From an uncultured Bacteroidales bacterium (GTDB taxonomy: Bacteria > Bacteroidota > Bacteroidia > Bacteroidales > UBA932): DNA of 64,000 bases. Location of the stretch: assembly GCA_905234475.1 (NCBI GenBank), contig CAJOHX010000001.1:1-64000 (forward strand), written 5' to 3'. Position numbers and translations under genes: made by a program. The notes beneath the pieces are model-generated. The model saw only the letters and a list, made by a program, of their open reading frames with translations. It was not told the DNA's origin and did not search any database. Numbering within the stretch: the stretch's first letter is position 1; each line of letters opens with the position of its first letter. Below, in pieces: positions 24,414-32,143 of the stretch.

Positions 24414-25697
24414 TTATCTTCTGAAGAATGCCATATAGCAAACGCCCAGGCTGATGGACGGCTCGGGGTTGTAGGCCGCCGGCAGGAAACGGTAGGAGTA
24501 CTCCGCCTTGATGGCGATCTCCGGCACCGGCAAATAATTGAAGCCCAAGGCGATGCGATGCTTCTGCGTCCAGTCGGCGCGCGGCGAACCCTCGTCGGGG
24601 ATGTAGGAATTGTAATACTCGTAGCGGCCGAAGGCGAACAGCTTTTTGCCGTCGGCGCGGCGGCTCAGCCAGGGCAGGATGTCGTAGCCCATTTCCACGC
24701 CCGCGGCCACCGCGGCCCGGCCCACGTCGGACTTCTTGTAAGGGGAGTTGTTGGCGGAGCGGTTGCGCTTCATGTAGCTGATGGTGTAGGCGTCGCCCAC
24801 GGAGCCGTAGTCGGCGTTGCCCCGGGCGACGAAGCGTTTGCCCTTGTATTCGAAATCGAAGGCCCCGATGGCCGTGCGGCCCTTGACGCCGTAGTAGCGG
24901 GAGGTCTCCGCGATGGCCTCATAGGGGTAGGAATTGTCCATCGCGCGGCCGTAGAAGCCGCTCAGCGACAGGCGCAGGCCCGCGACAGAGTAATTGTCGA
25001 TGCGGGCGGCGAAGCCCAGCTGGTTGGCCACCTTGAACTCGTAGGGCGATCCGGCGCCGTATTTGACGAAGTTTTCCGTGTTGAACAGGTAGGCGTCCAG
25101 GCCCGCGACGGCCAGCGCCTCGTAGCGCCAGTCGCCCGCGCGGCCCCAGAGGCTGATGCCCGTGTCGTGCCAGGTGGAGGGGAGGATGGTGTATTCGCCC
25201 TCGGAACGGTAGACCGTGAAATAGTTGAGCGGCTCGTGGGCGTTGTTGAGCCCGCCCACGGGCACGATGATGTGGCCCATGCGCAGGTTCAGCGCCGGAT
25301 GGAAGGATTTCTGGATCCAGAACTGCTCCAGTTCCACCTCGCCGCCTTTCTCGATCTCGGTCTCCCATTCGCCGGCCTCTTCGAACTCTTTCTCGACCGC
25401 CGCGCCCGTGCCGGTGTGCTCGAACTCGATCTCGGTCTGCATGGTCCAGCCGTGGCCGAAATCATAGCCCAGATAGATTACCGCGTGGGGGATATCCACG
25501 CGGCTGTGGCGCTCGCCGGCATGCGCGCCCGCGGACGAATAACGATAGACGTTGTCGCTGTAGAAATTGGCGGAGAATGCCGCCTCGCCATACCCGCCCA
25601 CCGTCAGGCGGGGTTCTGTCTGTGGCCGGGTCTGGGCGGACAGGGAAAGCGCCGCCAACAGACCGGCCAGACAAGATAACACACACTTCATCTTCAT
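24414..25697 (-). CDS. Outer-membrane beta-barrel (porin-like) protein
   Basis: The ATG at 25697 gives MKMKCVLSCLAGLLAALSLS with a signal cleavage near SAQ; a longer frame upstream is not credible. About 427 residues of alternating aromatic and polar strands follow, with an early LTVGGYGEAAFSANFYS, a glutamate-rich stretch around 115-145 and a C-terminal strand ending MAFFRR. This resembles phosphate-selective (OprO/P) or general porins found upstream of imelysin/DHOR genes. It is the first gene of the four-gene operon and has a clear promoter. The transported compound is unknown; a role in metal or anion passage is inference from the operon. Confidence 0.75.
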   Translation of the reverse strand: MKMKCVLSCLAGLLAALSLSAQTRPQTEPRLTVGGYGEAAFSANFYSDNVYRYSSAGAHAGERHSRVDIPHAVIYLGYDFGHGWTMQTEIEFEHTGTGAAVEKEFEEAGEWETEIEKGGEVELEQFWIQKSFHPALNLRMGHIIVPVGGLNNAHEPLNYFTVYRSEGEYTILPSTWHDTGISLWGRAGDWRYEALAVAGLDAYLFNTENFVKYGAGSPYEFKVANQLGFAARIDNYSVAGLRLSLSGFYGRAMDNSYPYEAIAETSRYYGVKGRTAIGAFDFEYKGKRFVARGNADYGSVGDAYTISYMKRNRSANNSPYKKSDVGRAAVAAGVEMGYDILPWLSRRADGKKLFAFGRYEYYNSYIPDEGSPRADWTQKHRIALGFNYLPVPEIAIKAEYSYRFLPAAYNPEPSISLGVCYMAFFRR

Positions 25698-25718
25698 AGC
25701 AATGGCTATTGGACGCTG

Positions 25719-25726
25719 CAAAGATA
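25719..25726 (-). promoter_or_regulatory. Bacteroidota -7 box of the porin/imelysin/DHOR operon
   Basis: The minus strand reads TATCTTTG, with a TTG about 20 nt upstream as the -33 element. The porin ATG is 21 nt downstream. Confidence 0.75.
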
Positions 25727-25731
25727 CCTCC

Positions 25732-25747
25732 GTCCGCCGGGGCGGAC
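25732..25747. promoter_or_regulatory. Inverted repeat GTCCGCC-GG-GGCGGAC between -33 and -7
   Basis: Perfect 7-bp arms separated by 2 bp lie exactly in the spacer of the porin promoter. A repressor bound here would block RNA polymerase. It could equally be chance in GC-rich DNA, but 14 matched bases in a promoter spacer is notable. Confidence 0.5.
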
Positions 25748-25821
25748 AATCCCATATTATGGTGAAATCCGCCGCTCGCCGGCATCCCCATAAATGAGGA
25801 TGCGCGCGCACGTACGGCGTT

Positions 25822-25837
25822 TGGCACGGTCCTTGAA
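25822..25837 (+). promoter_or_regulatory. Sigma-54-like promoter of the beta-helix lipoprotein gene
   Basis: TGGCACGGTCCTTGAA matches the -24/-12 consensus TGGCACG-N4-TTGCA in sequence and spacing except for A in place of C in the -12 element. It lies 33 nt before the ATG at 25871. An inverted repeat, GCATCC/GGATGC at 25782-25803, lies upstream. Confidence 0.55.
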
Positions 25838-25870
25838 ATTAAGGGCAACCGTGACAAAAACCTGTTAGAT

Positions 25871-27631
25871 ATGAAAAGATTGGCTTTTCTGTTTTTGATT
25901 CCGCTGCTGCTGGTCTGCAGCGGCTGCGACTGGTTCGAGTACTTTTTCCCGGAAGACAATACCACTCCTGAATCGTATGTCGATTCTCCGGTCGACCCCG
26001 TGGTCCCGGACACCGGTATCGAGGATCCTTTTGTGCTCGAAGACGACGAAGACAACATCGCGAACACCGTTTTTGACTGCACCGTGTCCATCGTTTTCGG
26101 CGCCGCCGGCGCCACGGTGACGGGCGACGATCTCGGCATCGTGACGGCCAGCGGCAATGCCGTGACCGTCAACAACACCACCGGCAAGAAGGTGCGCTAC
26201 GAGCTCTCCGGCAGCGCCTCCGACGGTTTCTTCAAGATTTACGGCGAGAAGAAGCAGGCCATCGTCCTCAACGGACTCGACCTGACCAACCCCAACGGGG
26301 CCGCCATCAACAACCAGAACAAGAAGCGCACGTTCGTGGTCCTGCAGGGCGCCAACAAGCTTGCCGACGGCAAGAAGTACAGCGCCACGCCGGAAGGCGA
26401 GGACGAGAAAGCGGCTTTCTTCAGCGAAGCGCAGCTAATTTTCAGTGGCAGCGGCAGCCTGGAAGTGACCGCCACCGGCAAGGCCGGCATCACCTCCGAC
26501 GACTACGTCCGCGTGCTCGGCAGCCCCACCATCACCATCAGCTCCACCGGCGGCCACGGCCTGCGCGGCAAGGACGCCGTGGTGGTTGACGGCGGCAAGC
26601 TGGACATCACCGTCAGCAAGAAGGGCAAGAAGGCCGTCACCACCGACGGCACGGCCCTGTTCACGGGCGGCACCACCACCATCACGGTATCCGGCGGCGT
26701 GGACGATTCCGACCTCGCGGACCTCTCCGGATCGTCCGGCGTCAAGGCCGATGCCGCATTCGTGATGACGGGCGGCACGCTCGACATCACCAACAGCGGC
26801 CAGGGCGGCAAGGGCGTCAGCGGCGACGCGGCCGGCAAGATCTCGGGCGGCACGCTCAACATCGCCGTCTCCGGTACAAACTACGAGGTCACCGGCGCGG
26901 ATGCCGTCGGCCTGGAGGACACGACCTGCTCCGCCAAGGGCATCAAGTTCGACGGCAAGCTCGTCATCACCGGTGGCCAGGTCACCGTGTCCGCCAAGAA
27001 CCACGAAGCCATTGAGGCAAAGGGAGAACTGGTCATCACGGACGGCACCGTCTACGCCAGCTCGTCCGACGACGCCATCAACGCGGGCGGCAACGTGATC
27101 ATCGACGGCGGTCGGGTCTGCGCCATCTCCACGGGCAACGACGGCATCGACGCCAACGGCGACTGCTACATCCAGGGCGGCCTGGTCTATGCTGTCGGCA
27201 GCGGCACACCGGAAGTGGCCATCGACGCCAACACCGAGGAACAGCACACGCTCTACATCATCGGCGGCACGCTCGTGGCCATCGGCGGCCTGGAGCAAGG
27301 CGCCCACCTGTCCCAGGCCTGCTACGCGGCCAATTGGAACGCGAACACGTGGTACGCCCTCTATTCCAACGACACCATCGAATTCGTCTTCAAGGCGCCT
27401 TCCCGCGGCGGCAGCACCCTGGTGGTCTCCACCGAAGCCACGCCCGCGCTGGTCGCCGGCGTGAGCCCCTCCGGCGGCACCGAACTCTTCGGAGGAATGG
27501 GTTACTACGGCGGCGCCGCGACGGGCGGCAGCGAAGTCACGCTGTCCGCCTACAGCAGCGGCAGCGGTTTCGGCCCCGGCGGCATGGGTCCGGGGGGCAT
27601 GGGCCCCGGCGGCCCCGGTGGCTGGTGGTAG
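25871..27631 (+). CDS. Cthe_2159/DUF4353-type carbohydrate-binding beta-helix lipoprotein
   Basis: A 586-residue lipoprotein (LVCSGC, Cys19). After an acidic linker (about 30-65) come many short imperfect repeats of the type G-G-x-(L/V)-x-I-x-(V/S), for example VVDGGKLDITVS, FTGGTTTITVSG, MTGGTLDITNSG and ISGGTLNIAVSG. These are the rungs of a right-handed parallel beta-helix. This matches the Cthe_2159 family (DUF4353), whose founding member binds pectin-like and cellulosic polysaccharide. The C-terminus ends in a Gly/Pro/Met tail, GPGGMGPGGMGPGGPGG. It is monocistronic, between a sigma-54-like promoter and a strong terminator. Sugar binding is family knowledge; the ligand here is unknown. 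Confidence 0.85.
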   Translation: MKRLAFLFLIPLLLVCSGCDWFEYFFPEDNTTPESYVDSPVDPVVPDTGIEDPFVLEDDEDNIANTVFDCTVSIVFGAAGATVTGDDLGIVTASGNAVTVNNTTGKKVRYELSGSASDGFFKIYGEKKQAIVLNGLDLTNPNGAAINNQNKKRTFVVLQGANKLADGKKYSATPEGEDEKAAFFSEAQLIFSGSGSLEVTATGKAGITSDDYVRVLGSPTITISSTGGHGLRGKDAVVVDGGKLDITVSKKGKKAVTTDGTALFTGGTTTITVSGGVDDSDLADLSGSSGVKADAAFVMTGGTLDITNSGQGGKGVSGDAAGKISGGTLNIAVSGTNYEVTGADAVGLEDTTCSAKGIKFDGKLVITGGQVTVSAKNHEAIEAKGELVITDGTVYASSSDDAINAGGNVIIDGGRVCAISTGNDGIDANGDCYIQGGLVYAVGSGTPEVAIDANTEEQHTLYIIGGTLVAIGGLEQGAHLSQACYAANWNANTWYALYSNDTIEFVFKAPSRGGSTLVVSTEATPALVAGVSPSGGTELFGGMGYYGGAATGGSEVTLSAYSSGSGFGPGGMGPGGMGPGGPGGWW

Positions 27632-27633
27632 CA

Positions 27634-27667
27634 AAAAAGGCCTCGCAGGATTCTGCGGGGCCTTTTT
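27634..27667 (+). terminator. Rho-independent terminator after the beta-helix gene
   Basis: AAAAAGGCC-T-CGCAG pairs with CTGCG-G-GGCCTTTTT around a GATT loop. It is symmetrical, so it also serves the convergent DUF4923 gene. Confidence 0.9.
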
Positions 27668-27668
27668 G

Positions 27669-27698
27669 GATCCCGGGTCAAGCCCGGGATGACGGGGA
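27669..27698. repeat. Palindromic repeat GATCCCGGGTCAAGCCCGGG type, copy 1
   Basis: CCCGGG-TCAAG-CCCGGG followed by ATGACG. Nearly the same sequence occurs at 38306-38330. Both copies lie in convergent intergenic gaps. Confidence 0.75.
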
Positions 27699-27709
27699 AT
27701 GCCACCCGG

Positions 27710-28336
27710 TTATCTGGTCAGCTTGAAGCCGGCGTCGACGCTCTTGGCGGTGGACAGGATGTTGCCGACCGTGGCGAGACCTGCGCTGGTGGAGATCTTC
27801 TTCGCGAACTCAATGACGCGCTGGGCGAAGGTCATGAAACGCTCGCCGTTGAAGAGGATCTTGCAGCCGCCGGAGGCGGTGGACACGGTGCCGTTGAGCT
27901 TCAGGAACTGAAGCGACTTGCCGAAGCTGAAGGTGACGTTGTTGCCGTCCTGGGTGTAGGTGCCCGTGATGGCGGGAAGATTGCCGGCCTTCAGGGAGAA
28001 GGTGCCGTCCTGGTTGAAGGTGAAGGTGGCGGCGCCGGGCACGACACCGGCCTTGCCCAGGATCTCGTCGGCCTTGCTTTCGATGGTGCTGACCGCGGCG
28101 TTGCCGGCCACGGTGCTGAGGATGTTGTCGCTGCGGACTGCTGCGGCCACGCCGCCGTAGGTCCAGGTGCCGACCAGGTTGGTCGAGGCGCCGGTGACGC
28201 TGGAGAGGACGTTGGTGATGGTCTCACCGACGTTGCCGCCGCCAATGGCGTTGAGGATGCCGCCCAGGACGTTCTGGGCGCCGGCGGAAGCGGCGAAGAG
28301 CGCGGTGGCGCAGAAAATGGCTATTAACTTCTTCAT
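27710..28336 (-). CDS. DUF4923-family secreted protein (lipocalin-like)
   Basis: The ATG at 28336 gives MKKLIAIFCATALFAASAGA, a standard type I signal peptide; upstream in-frame codons overlap the preceding gene and are not credible. The mature part begins QNVLGGILNAIGGGN, then has LVGTWTYGGVAAAV and FTFNQDGTFSLKAG, the pattern of the DUF4923 family found in Bacteroidota. The fold is likely a small lipocalin-like barrel, and the function is unknown. It is 208 residues long and last in the glyS - ThiL-like - DUF4923 string. It likely acts in the periplasm or outer membrane. Confidence 0.8.
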   Translation of the reverse strand: MKKLIAIFCATALFAASAGAQNVLGGILNAIGGGNVGETITNVLSSVTGASTNLVGTWTYGGVAAAVRSDNILSTVAGNAAVSTIESKADEILGKAGVVPGAATFTFNQDGTFSLKAGNLPAITGTYTQDGNNVTFSFGKSLQFLKLNGTVSTASGGCKILFNGERFMTFAQRVIEFAKKISTSAGLATVGNILSTAKSVDAGFKLTR

Positions 28337-28346
28337 ATCGTCGTGG

Positions 28347-29351
28347 TTATTGGTTATTCCATCCAGGTGCAGACACGGGGTGCTCCAGGCCGTCGGGGGA
28401 GACCAGCACAGCGCCGGCAGACGGCTGCGCGAGGTGGCCGATGATGTCGAAGGTCTGGAAGTCCGTGCGGAAACGCTCGTACTGCGCGAGCGGAATGACA
28501 TAGAGGAGCTGGCAGTCGTCGCCGCCGTTCATCGCGGCGGACAGGGGGTCGATGTCGAGCTCCTTGCCGAGGGCGAAACTACCCGCTTCGAAGGGGATCT
28601 TGTCGGCATAGACCTTGACGCCGAAGCCGCTGTCGCGCTGCAGGCGCAGCAGGCCGTCTGCGAGGCCGCGGGAGAGGAAATAACCATAGGAAGGGTATAT
28701 CTTCTCCTCTTCGAGCTGCGCGGCCAGATTCGGGCTTAATTCGGGCCTCAGGTAGGCGCCCACCAGCATCCGGTGCTGCTCGAGCGCCGTGCGGTCGTTG
28801 CCGCCCTGCTCGAACTTCAGGCGCTCGCGCTCCAGGACTTGCAGGCCCAGGAACGCCGCCCCGAGGCGGCCCGACACCGCCAGCAGGTCCTTGGACTGCG
28901 CCTTCGGGCGCCCTGCGGACGTCGCGGCGCAGTGGCGGCCGGTGGCCGAGAGCGCGATGGCGAGGCCGTTGCGCGACGGCGCAAGATCCAAGCTAACGCT
29001 CTTGTAACCAAATTCTTGCGCTGCAGCAACAATGCCTTTCCAGAGATCCTTGACCTGCTCGAAATCAAGCTTCGCGGAGATGCCGAGCTGCACGGCGAGC
29101 GTCTCGGGATGCGCCATCACGGCATACAGCTCGCCGCTCACCCGCAGCACCGCCTTGCGGCCCAGGTGCCCCAGCGGGAAATAGACAAGGTTGAAGTCGA
29201 TCCCTTCCAGCAGCAGGCCGGAGGCCGTGGTGATGCATTCCTGCGGCTTCGCCTCGAACCACAGCGGCTCTTCGAAGGGGCGGTATGGCGTCCCTTCGAA
29301 CAGCTGCCGGATGGCTTCTACCCGGCCCAGCTCCGTGAAGGTCTGCGCCAT
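28347..29351 (-). CDS. ThiL/AIR-synthase-related protein lacking the kinase motifs
   Basis: The 334 residues align by eye along their whole length with Bacteroidota thiamine-monophosphate kinase: LLLEGIDFNLVYFPLGHLG at 46-64, GAAFLGLQVLERE and AMNGGDDCQLLYV near the C-terminus. The ATP/Mg-binding motifs are gone. GDDAAV is absent (KPQECI in its place), TTDLL is TTASGLL (41-47), the FSD motif is VSG (71-73), GGDTTSS is SLDLAPSR, and MDISDG is SRGLADG. This looks like a pseudo-enzyme rather than random decay, since the frame and hydrophobic core are intact. It begins 3 nt after glyS and is surely cotranscribed. Function is unknown; catalysis is doubtful. Confidence 0.7.
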   Translation of the reverse strand: MAQTFTELGRVEAIRQLFEGTPYRPFEEPLWFEAKPQECITTASGLLLEGIDFNLVYFPLGHLGRKAVLRVSGELYAVMAHPETLAVQLGISAKLDFEQVKDLWKGIVAAAQEFGYKSVSLDLAPSRNGLAIALSATGRHCAATSAGRPKAQSKDLLAVSGRLGAAFLGLQVLERERLKFEQGGNDRTALEQHRMLVGAYLRPELSPNLAAQLEEEKIYPSYGYFLSRGLADGLLRLQRDSGFGVKVYADKIPFEAGSFALGKELDIDPLSAAMNGGDDCQLLYVIPLAQYERFRTDFQTFDIIGHLAQPSAGAVLVSPDGLEHPVSAPGWNNQ

Positions 29352-29354
29352 GCC

Positions 29355-30893
29355 CTACAGGTTGCGAAGCAGGTTGTTGAGGTTGACCTTGGCGTCGATC
29401 AGGGCGCGGAGCTCCGCGATGGGCACGCGCTGCTGCTCCATCGTGTCGCGGTCGCGCACGGTGACGCAGCGGTCGTTGAGGGAATCGTGGTCCACGGTGA
29501 TGCAGAACGGGGTGCCGATGGCATCCTGGCGGCGGTAGCGCTTGCCGATGCTGTCCTTCTCCTCGTACTGGCAGTTGAAATCGTATTTCAGCAGGTCCAT
29601 GACCTCCTGTGCGAGCTCGGGCAGACCGTCTTTCTTGACCAGCGGCAGGACCGCGGCTTTGACCGGGGCGAGGGGAGCGGGGATGCTCATCACCACGCGG
29701 GTCTCGCCGTTCTCGAGCTGCTCCTCGTGCAGCGAGTGCGACAGCACGGCGAGCACCATGCGGTCCACGCCGATGGAGGTCTCGACCACGTACGGGGTGT
29801 AGGCGGCGCCTTCCTCGGGGTCGAAGTACTCGATCTTCTTGCCGGAGAACTTCTGGTGGTTGCCCAGGTCGAAGTTGGTGCGGCTGTGGATGCCCTCGAG
29901 CTCCTTGAAACCGAACGGGAAGTTGAATTCGATGTCGGTGGCGGCATTGGCGTAGTGGGCCAGCTTCTCATGGTCGTGGAAGCGGTAGTTCTCGGCGCCC
30001 ATGCCGATGTTGACATGCCATTTCATGCGGTTTTCCTTCCACTTGGCGAACCAGTCGAGCTCCGTGCCGGGCTTGATGAAGAACTGCATCTCCATCTGCT
30101 CGAATTCGCGCATGCGGAAGATGAACTGCCGGGCGACGATCTCGTTGCGGAAGGCCTTGCCGATCTGGGCGATGCCGAAAGGAATCTTCATGCGGCCGGT
30201 CTTTTGGACGTTGAGGTAGTTCACGAAGATGCCCTGGGCCGTCTCCGGACGCAGATAGATGGTGTTGGCGCCTTCGGAGGTGCTGCCCATCGAGGTGCTG
30301 AACATGAGGTTGAACTGGCGCACGTCGGTCCAGTTGCAGGTGCCGCTGATCGGGCACACGATGCCGCAGTCGATGATGATCTGGCGGTATTCCGCGAAGT
30401 CGGAGGCCTTCTCGGCGGCCACGTAGCGGTTGTGCACCTCGTCCCACTTGGCCTGCTCGCGCAGCACGTTGGGGTTGGTGGCGCGGAACTGCGCCTCGTC
30501 GAAGCCCTCGCCGAATTTCTTGCGGCCCTTCTCGACCTCCTTGTTGACCTTTTCCTCGATCTTGCCGAGGTAGTCCTCGATCAACACGTCGGCGCGGTAG
30601 CGCTTCTTGGAGTCCTTGTTGTCGATGAGCGGGTCGTTGAACGCGCTCACGTGGCCGGAGGCCTCCCAGATGCGGGGGTGCATGAAGATGCAGGAGTCGA
30701 TGCCCACGATGTTCTCGTGCAGGCGGGTCATCGCGTTCCACCAGTACTGCTTGATATTGTTCTTCAGCTCGACGCCCATCTGGCCGTAGTCGTACACGGC
30801 GGCCAGGCCGTCGTAAATCTCGCTGGAAGGGAAAATAAAGCCGTACTCCTTGCAGTGCGCGACGAGTACTTTAAACAGTTCGTCTTGTGTCAT
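29355..30893 (-). CDS. glyS: Glycyl-tRNA synthetase (single-chain class II type)
   Basis: Charges tRNA-Gly. The 512 residues begin MTQDELFKVLVAHCKEYGF, with the alpha2-type N-terminus IYDGLAAVYDYGQMGVELKNN. Motif 2 contains FRNEIVARQFIFRMREFEQME, and motif 3 is GVDRMVLAVL. The C-terminal anticodon-binding domain includes APVKAAVLPLVKKDG. No aminoacylation motif is missing. It heads the operon glyS - ThiL-like - DUF4923. This is the GlyQS-independent form usual in Bacteroidota, archaea and eukaryotes. Confidence 0.97.
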   Translation of the reverse strand: MTQDELFKVLVAHCKEYGFIFPSSEIYDGLAAVYDYGQMGVELKNNIKQYWWNAMTRLHENIVGIDSCIFMHPRIWEASGHVSAFNDPLIDNKDSKKRYRADVLIEDYLGKIEEKVNKEVEKGRKKFGEGFDEAQFRATNPNVLREQAKWDEVHNRYVAAEKASDFAEYRQIIIDCGIVCPISGTCNWTDVRQFNLMFSTSMGSTSEGANTIYLRPETAQGIFVNYLNVQKTGRMKIPFGIAQIGKAFRNEIVARQFIFRMREFEQMEMQFFIKPGTELDWFAKWKENRMKWHVNIGMGAENYRFHDHEKLAHYANAATDIEFNFPFGFKELEGIHSRTNFDLGNHQKFSGKKIEYFDPEEGAAYTPYVVETSIGVDRMVLAVLSHSLHEEQLENGETRVVMSIPAPLAPVKAAVLPLVKKDGLPELAQEVMDLLKYDFNCQYEEKDSIGKRYRRQDAIGTPFCITVDHDSLNDRCVTVRDRDTMEQQRVPIAELRALIDAKVNLNNLLRNL

Positions 30894-30923
30894 ATTATTA
30901 ATACTAACTAATTGTCAATCTGA

Positions 30924-30931
30924 CAAAGGTA
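30924..30931 (-). promoter_or_regulatory. Bacteroidota -7 box for glyS
   Basis: The minus strand reads TACCTTTG, matching TAnnTTTG, 30 nt upstream of the glyS start in an AT-rich gap. No convincing -33 TTG at standard spacing was seen. Confidence 0.5.
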
Positions 30932-30932
30932 A

Positions 30933-31367
30933 TCATTTCTCCGGAAATATCTCCTCCAACGGGCGCATAATGAACTCCCGCTCGTGCATCAAGGGGTGCG
31001 GAATCTGCAGATCCGGGGTGTCCACGCGCTCGTCGCCGTACAGGAGAATGTCGATGTCGATGGGGCGGTCGTGATAGATCCGGCGCCCTTCCGCGTCATA
31101 TTCCAGGGTCTCGTGGCGGCCCATCGCACGCTCGATGCGCTTGCAGATGCGAAGCAGTGTCCGGGGCCGCCGGGCCGTCCGGTAACGGACCACGCAGTTC
31201 AGGAAATCCGCCCCCTCGAAGCCCCAGGCATTGCTCTCGATAATGGAAGAAAGCGCCTCGTAGGGCCGCCCGATGGCCTTGTCCAGCCGCCGCAGCGCCT
31301 CATCGATCTGGGCGTGGCGGTCGCCCTGGTTCGTACCCAGGGAGAAATAGACGGGGACGGCTTTCAT
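30933..31367 (-). CDS. folK: HPPK, 2-amino-4-hydroxy-6-hydroxymethyldihydropteridine diphosphokinase
   Basis: Transfers pyrophosphate from ATP to the pterin in folate synthesis. The 144-residue protein has the HPPK landmarks: SLGTNQGDR near the N-terminus, the NAWGFEGADFLNCVV strand, ERAMGR, and the signature DRPIDIDILLYGD followed by IPHPLMHEREFIM. The length is slightly under the usual 150-160 residues but nothing essential is missing. It is the last gene of the sufS-sufE-sufT-folK string, 4 nt after sufT. Confidence 0.95.
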   Translation of the reverse strand: MKAVPVYFSLGTNQGDRHAQIDEALRRLDKAIGRPYEALSSIIESNAWGFEGADFLNCVVRYRTARRPRTLLRICKRIERAMGRHETLEYDAEGRRIYHDRPIDIDILLYGDERVDTPDLQIPHPLMHEREFIMRPLEEIFPEK

Positions 31368-31371
31368 CGAT

Positions 31372-31728
31372 TTAGAATTCGGGATCCCAGCCCAGCGCGA
31401 CCCGGGCCTCGTCGGAGAGCAGGCTGGTATCCCAGGCAGGCTCCCAGACCAGCTCGATCTCGCAGCGGGTGACGCCCGGCGTGTTTTCGACGCTTTTCTT
31501 CACCTCGTCGAGCACATAGTCCGCCATCGGGCAGTTCGGGGCCGTGAAAGTCATCTTGATATAGACGGCGTGCTCCTTGTCGATGTGGAGCTCGTAAATC
31601 AGTCCCAGGTCATAGACATTCACCGGAATCTCCGGGTCGTAGACTTGCTTGAGCGCCAGTACCACGTCTTCGTAAAGCGGGGCCAGGTCCTTCACGTCCT
31701 GGGGGGTCAAAACATCATCCTGTGCCAT
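31372..31728 (-). CDS. SufT-like DUF59/MIP18 iron-sulfur assembly protein
   Basis: A 118-residue cytoplasmic protein with the DUF59 core: VYDPEIPVNVYDLGLIYEL, then MTFTAPNCPMADYV and LVWEPAWDTSLLSDEARVAL. The conserved cysteine is in APNCPM. Family members (SufT, PaaD, MIP18) help mature Fe-S proteins. Position right after sufS and sufE supports an Fe-S role. The sufBCD scaffold genes are not in this window. Confidence 0.92.
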   Translation of the reverse strand: MAQDDVLTPQDVKDLAPLYEDVVLALKQVYDPEIPVNVYDLGLIYELHIDKEHAVYIKMTFTAPNCPMADYVLDEVKKSVENTPGVTRCEIELVWEPAWDTSLLSDEARVALGWDPEF

Positions 31729-31729
31729 C

Positions 31730-32143
31730 TCAACAGCATTTTTGGGCGGTCTGACGAAGGGTCTCGATCATCGAGGCGAGGCCGTTTGCGCGGGTCGGGG
31801 AGAGGTTCTCCCGCAGGCCGAGGCTGTCCACGAACGAGAAGTCGTCCGCCGCGATCTCTGCGGCCGTGCGGCCGGAATAAACGCCGATCAGCAGGGAAAT
31901 GATCCCCTTGGTGATGATGGCGTCGCTGTCGGCGCGGAAATACAACCGCCCGTCCTCCTCGCGGGTATCCAGCCACACGCGCGACTGGCAGCCCTTGATG
32001 AGGCGGTCGTCCGTCTTCAACTCCTCGGGAAACGGCTCCAGGCGGCGCCCAAGGTCAATCAGATATTCATATTTGTCCAGCCATTCGTCGTACATCGAGA
32101 AATCCTCAACGACTTCGGCCTGAATCTCTTGCAGTGATTTCAT
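31730..32143 (-). CDS. sufE: SufE sulfur acceptor protein
   Basis: Accepts persulfide from SufS and boosts its desulfurase activity. The ATG at 32143 gives MKSLQEIQAEVVEDFSMYDE, 137 residues; a longer open frame upstream lies inside sufS and is rejected. The active-site Cys lies in IKGCQSRVW, and the C-terminal RANGLASMIE helix is typical. The start codon overlaps the sufS stop by 4 nt, so the pair is translationally coupled. Confidence 0.95.
   Translation of the reverse strand: MKSLQEIQAEVVEDFSMYDEWLDKYEYLIDLGRRLEPFPEELKTDDRLIKGCQSRVWLDTREEDGRLYFRADSDAIITKGIISLLIGVYSGRTAAEIAADDFSFVDSLGLRENLSPTRANGLASMIETLRQTAQKCC

Noticed and set aside
24414..25811. Longer start for the porin-like gene at 25811
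   Set aside because: The extra 38 residues cover the promoter (TATCTTTG at 25719-25726). The ATG at 25697 opens a normal signal peptide.
27710..28501. Longer start for the DUF4923 gene at 28501
   Set aside because: It reads an out-of-frame part of the ThiL-like gene. The signal peptide begins at 28336.
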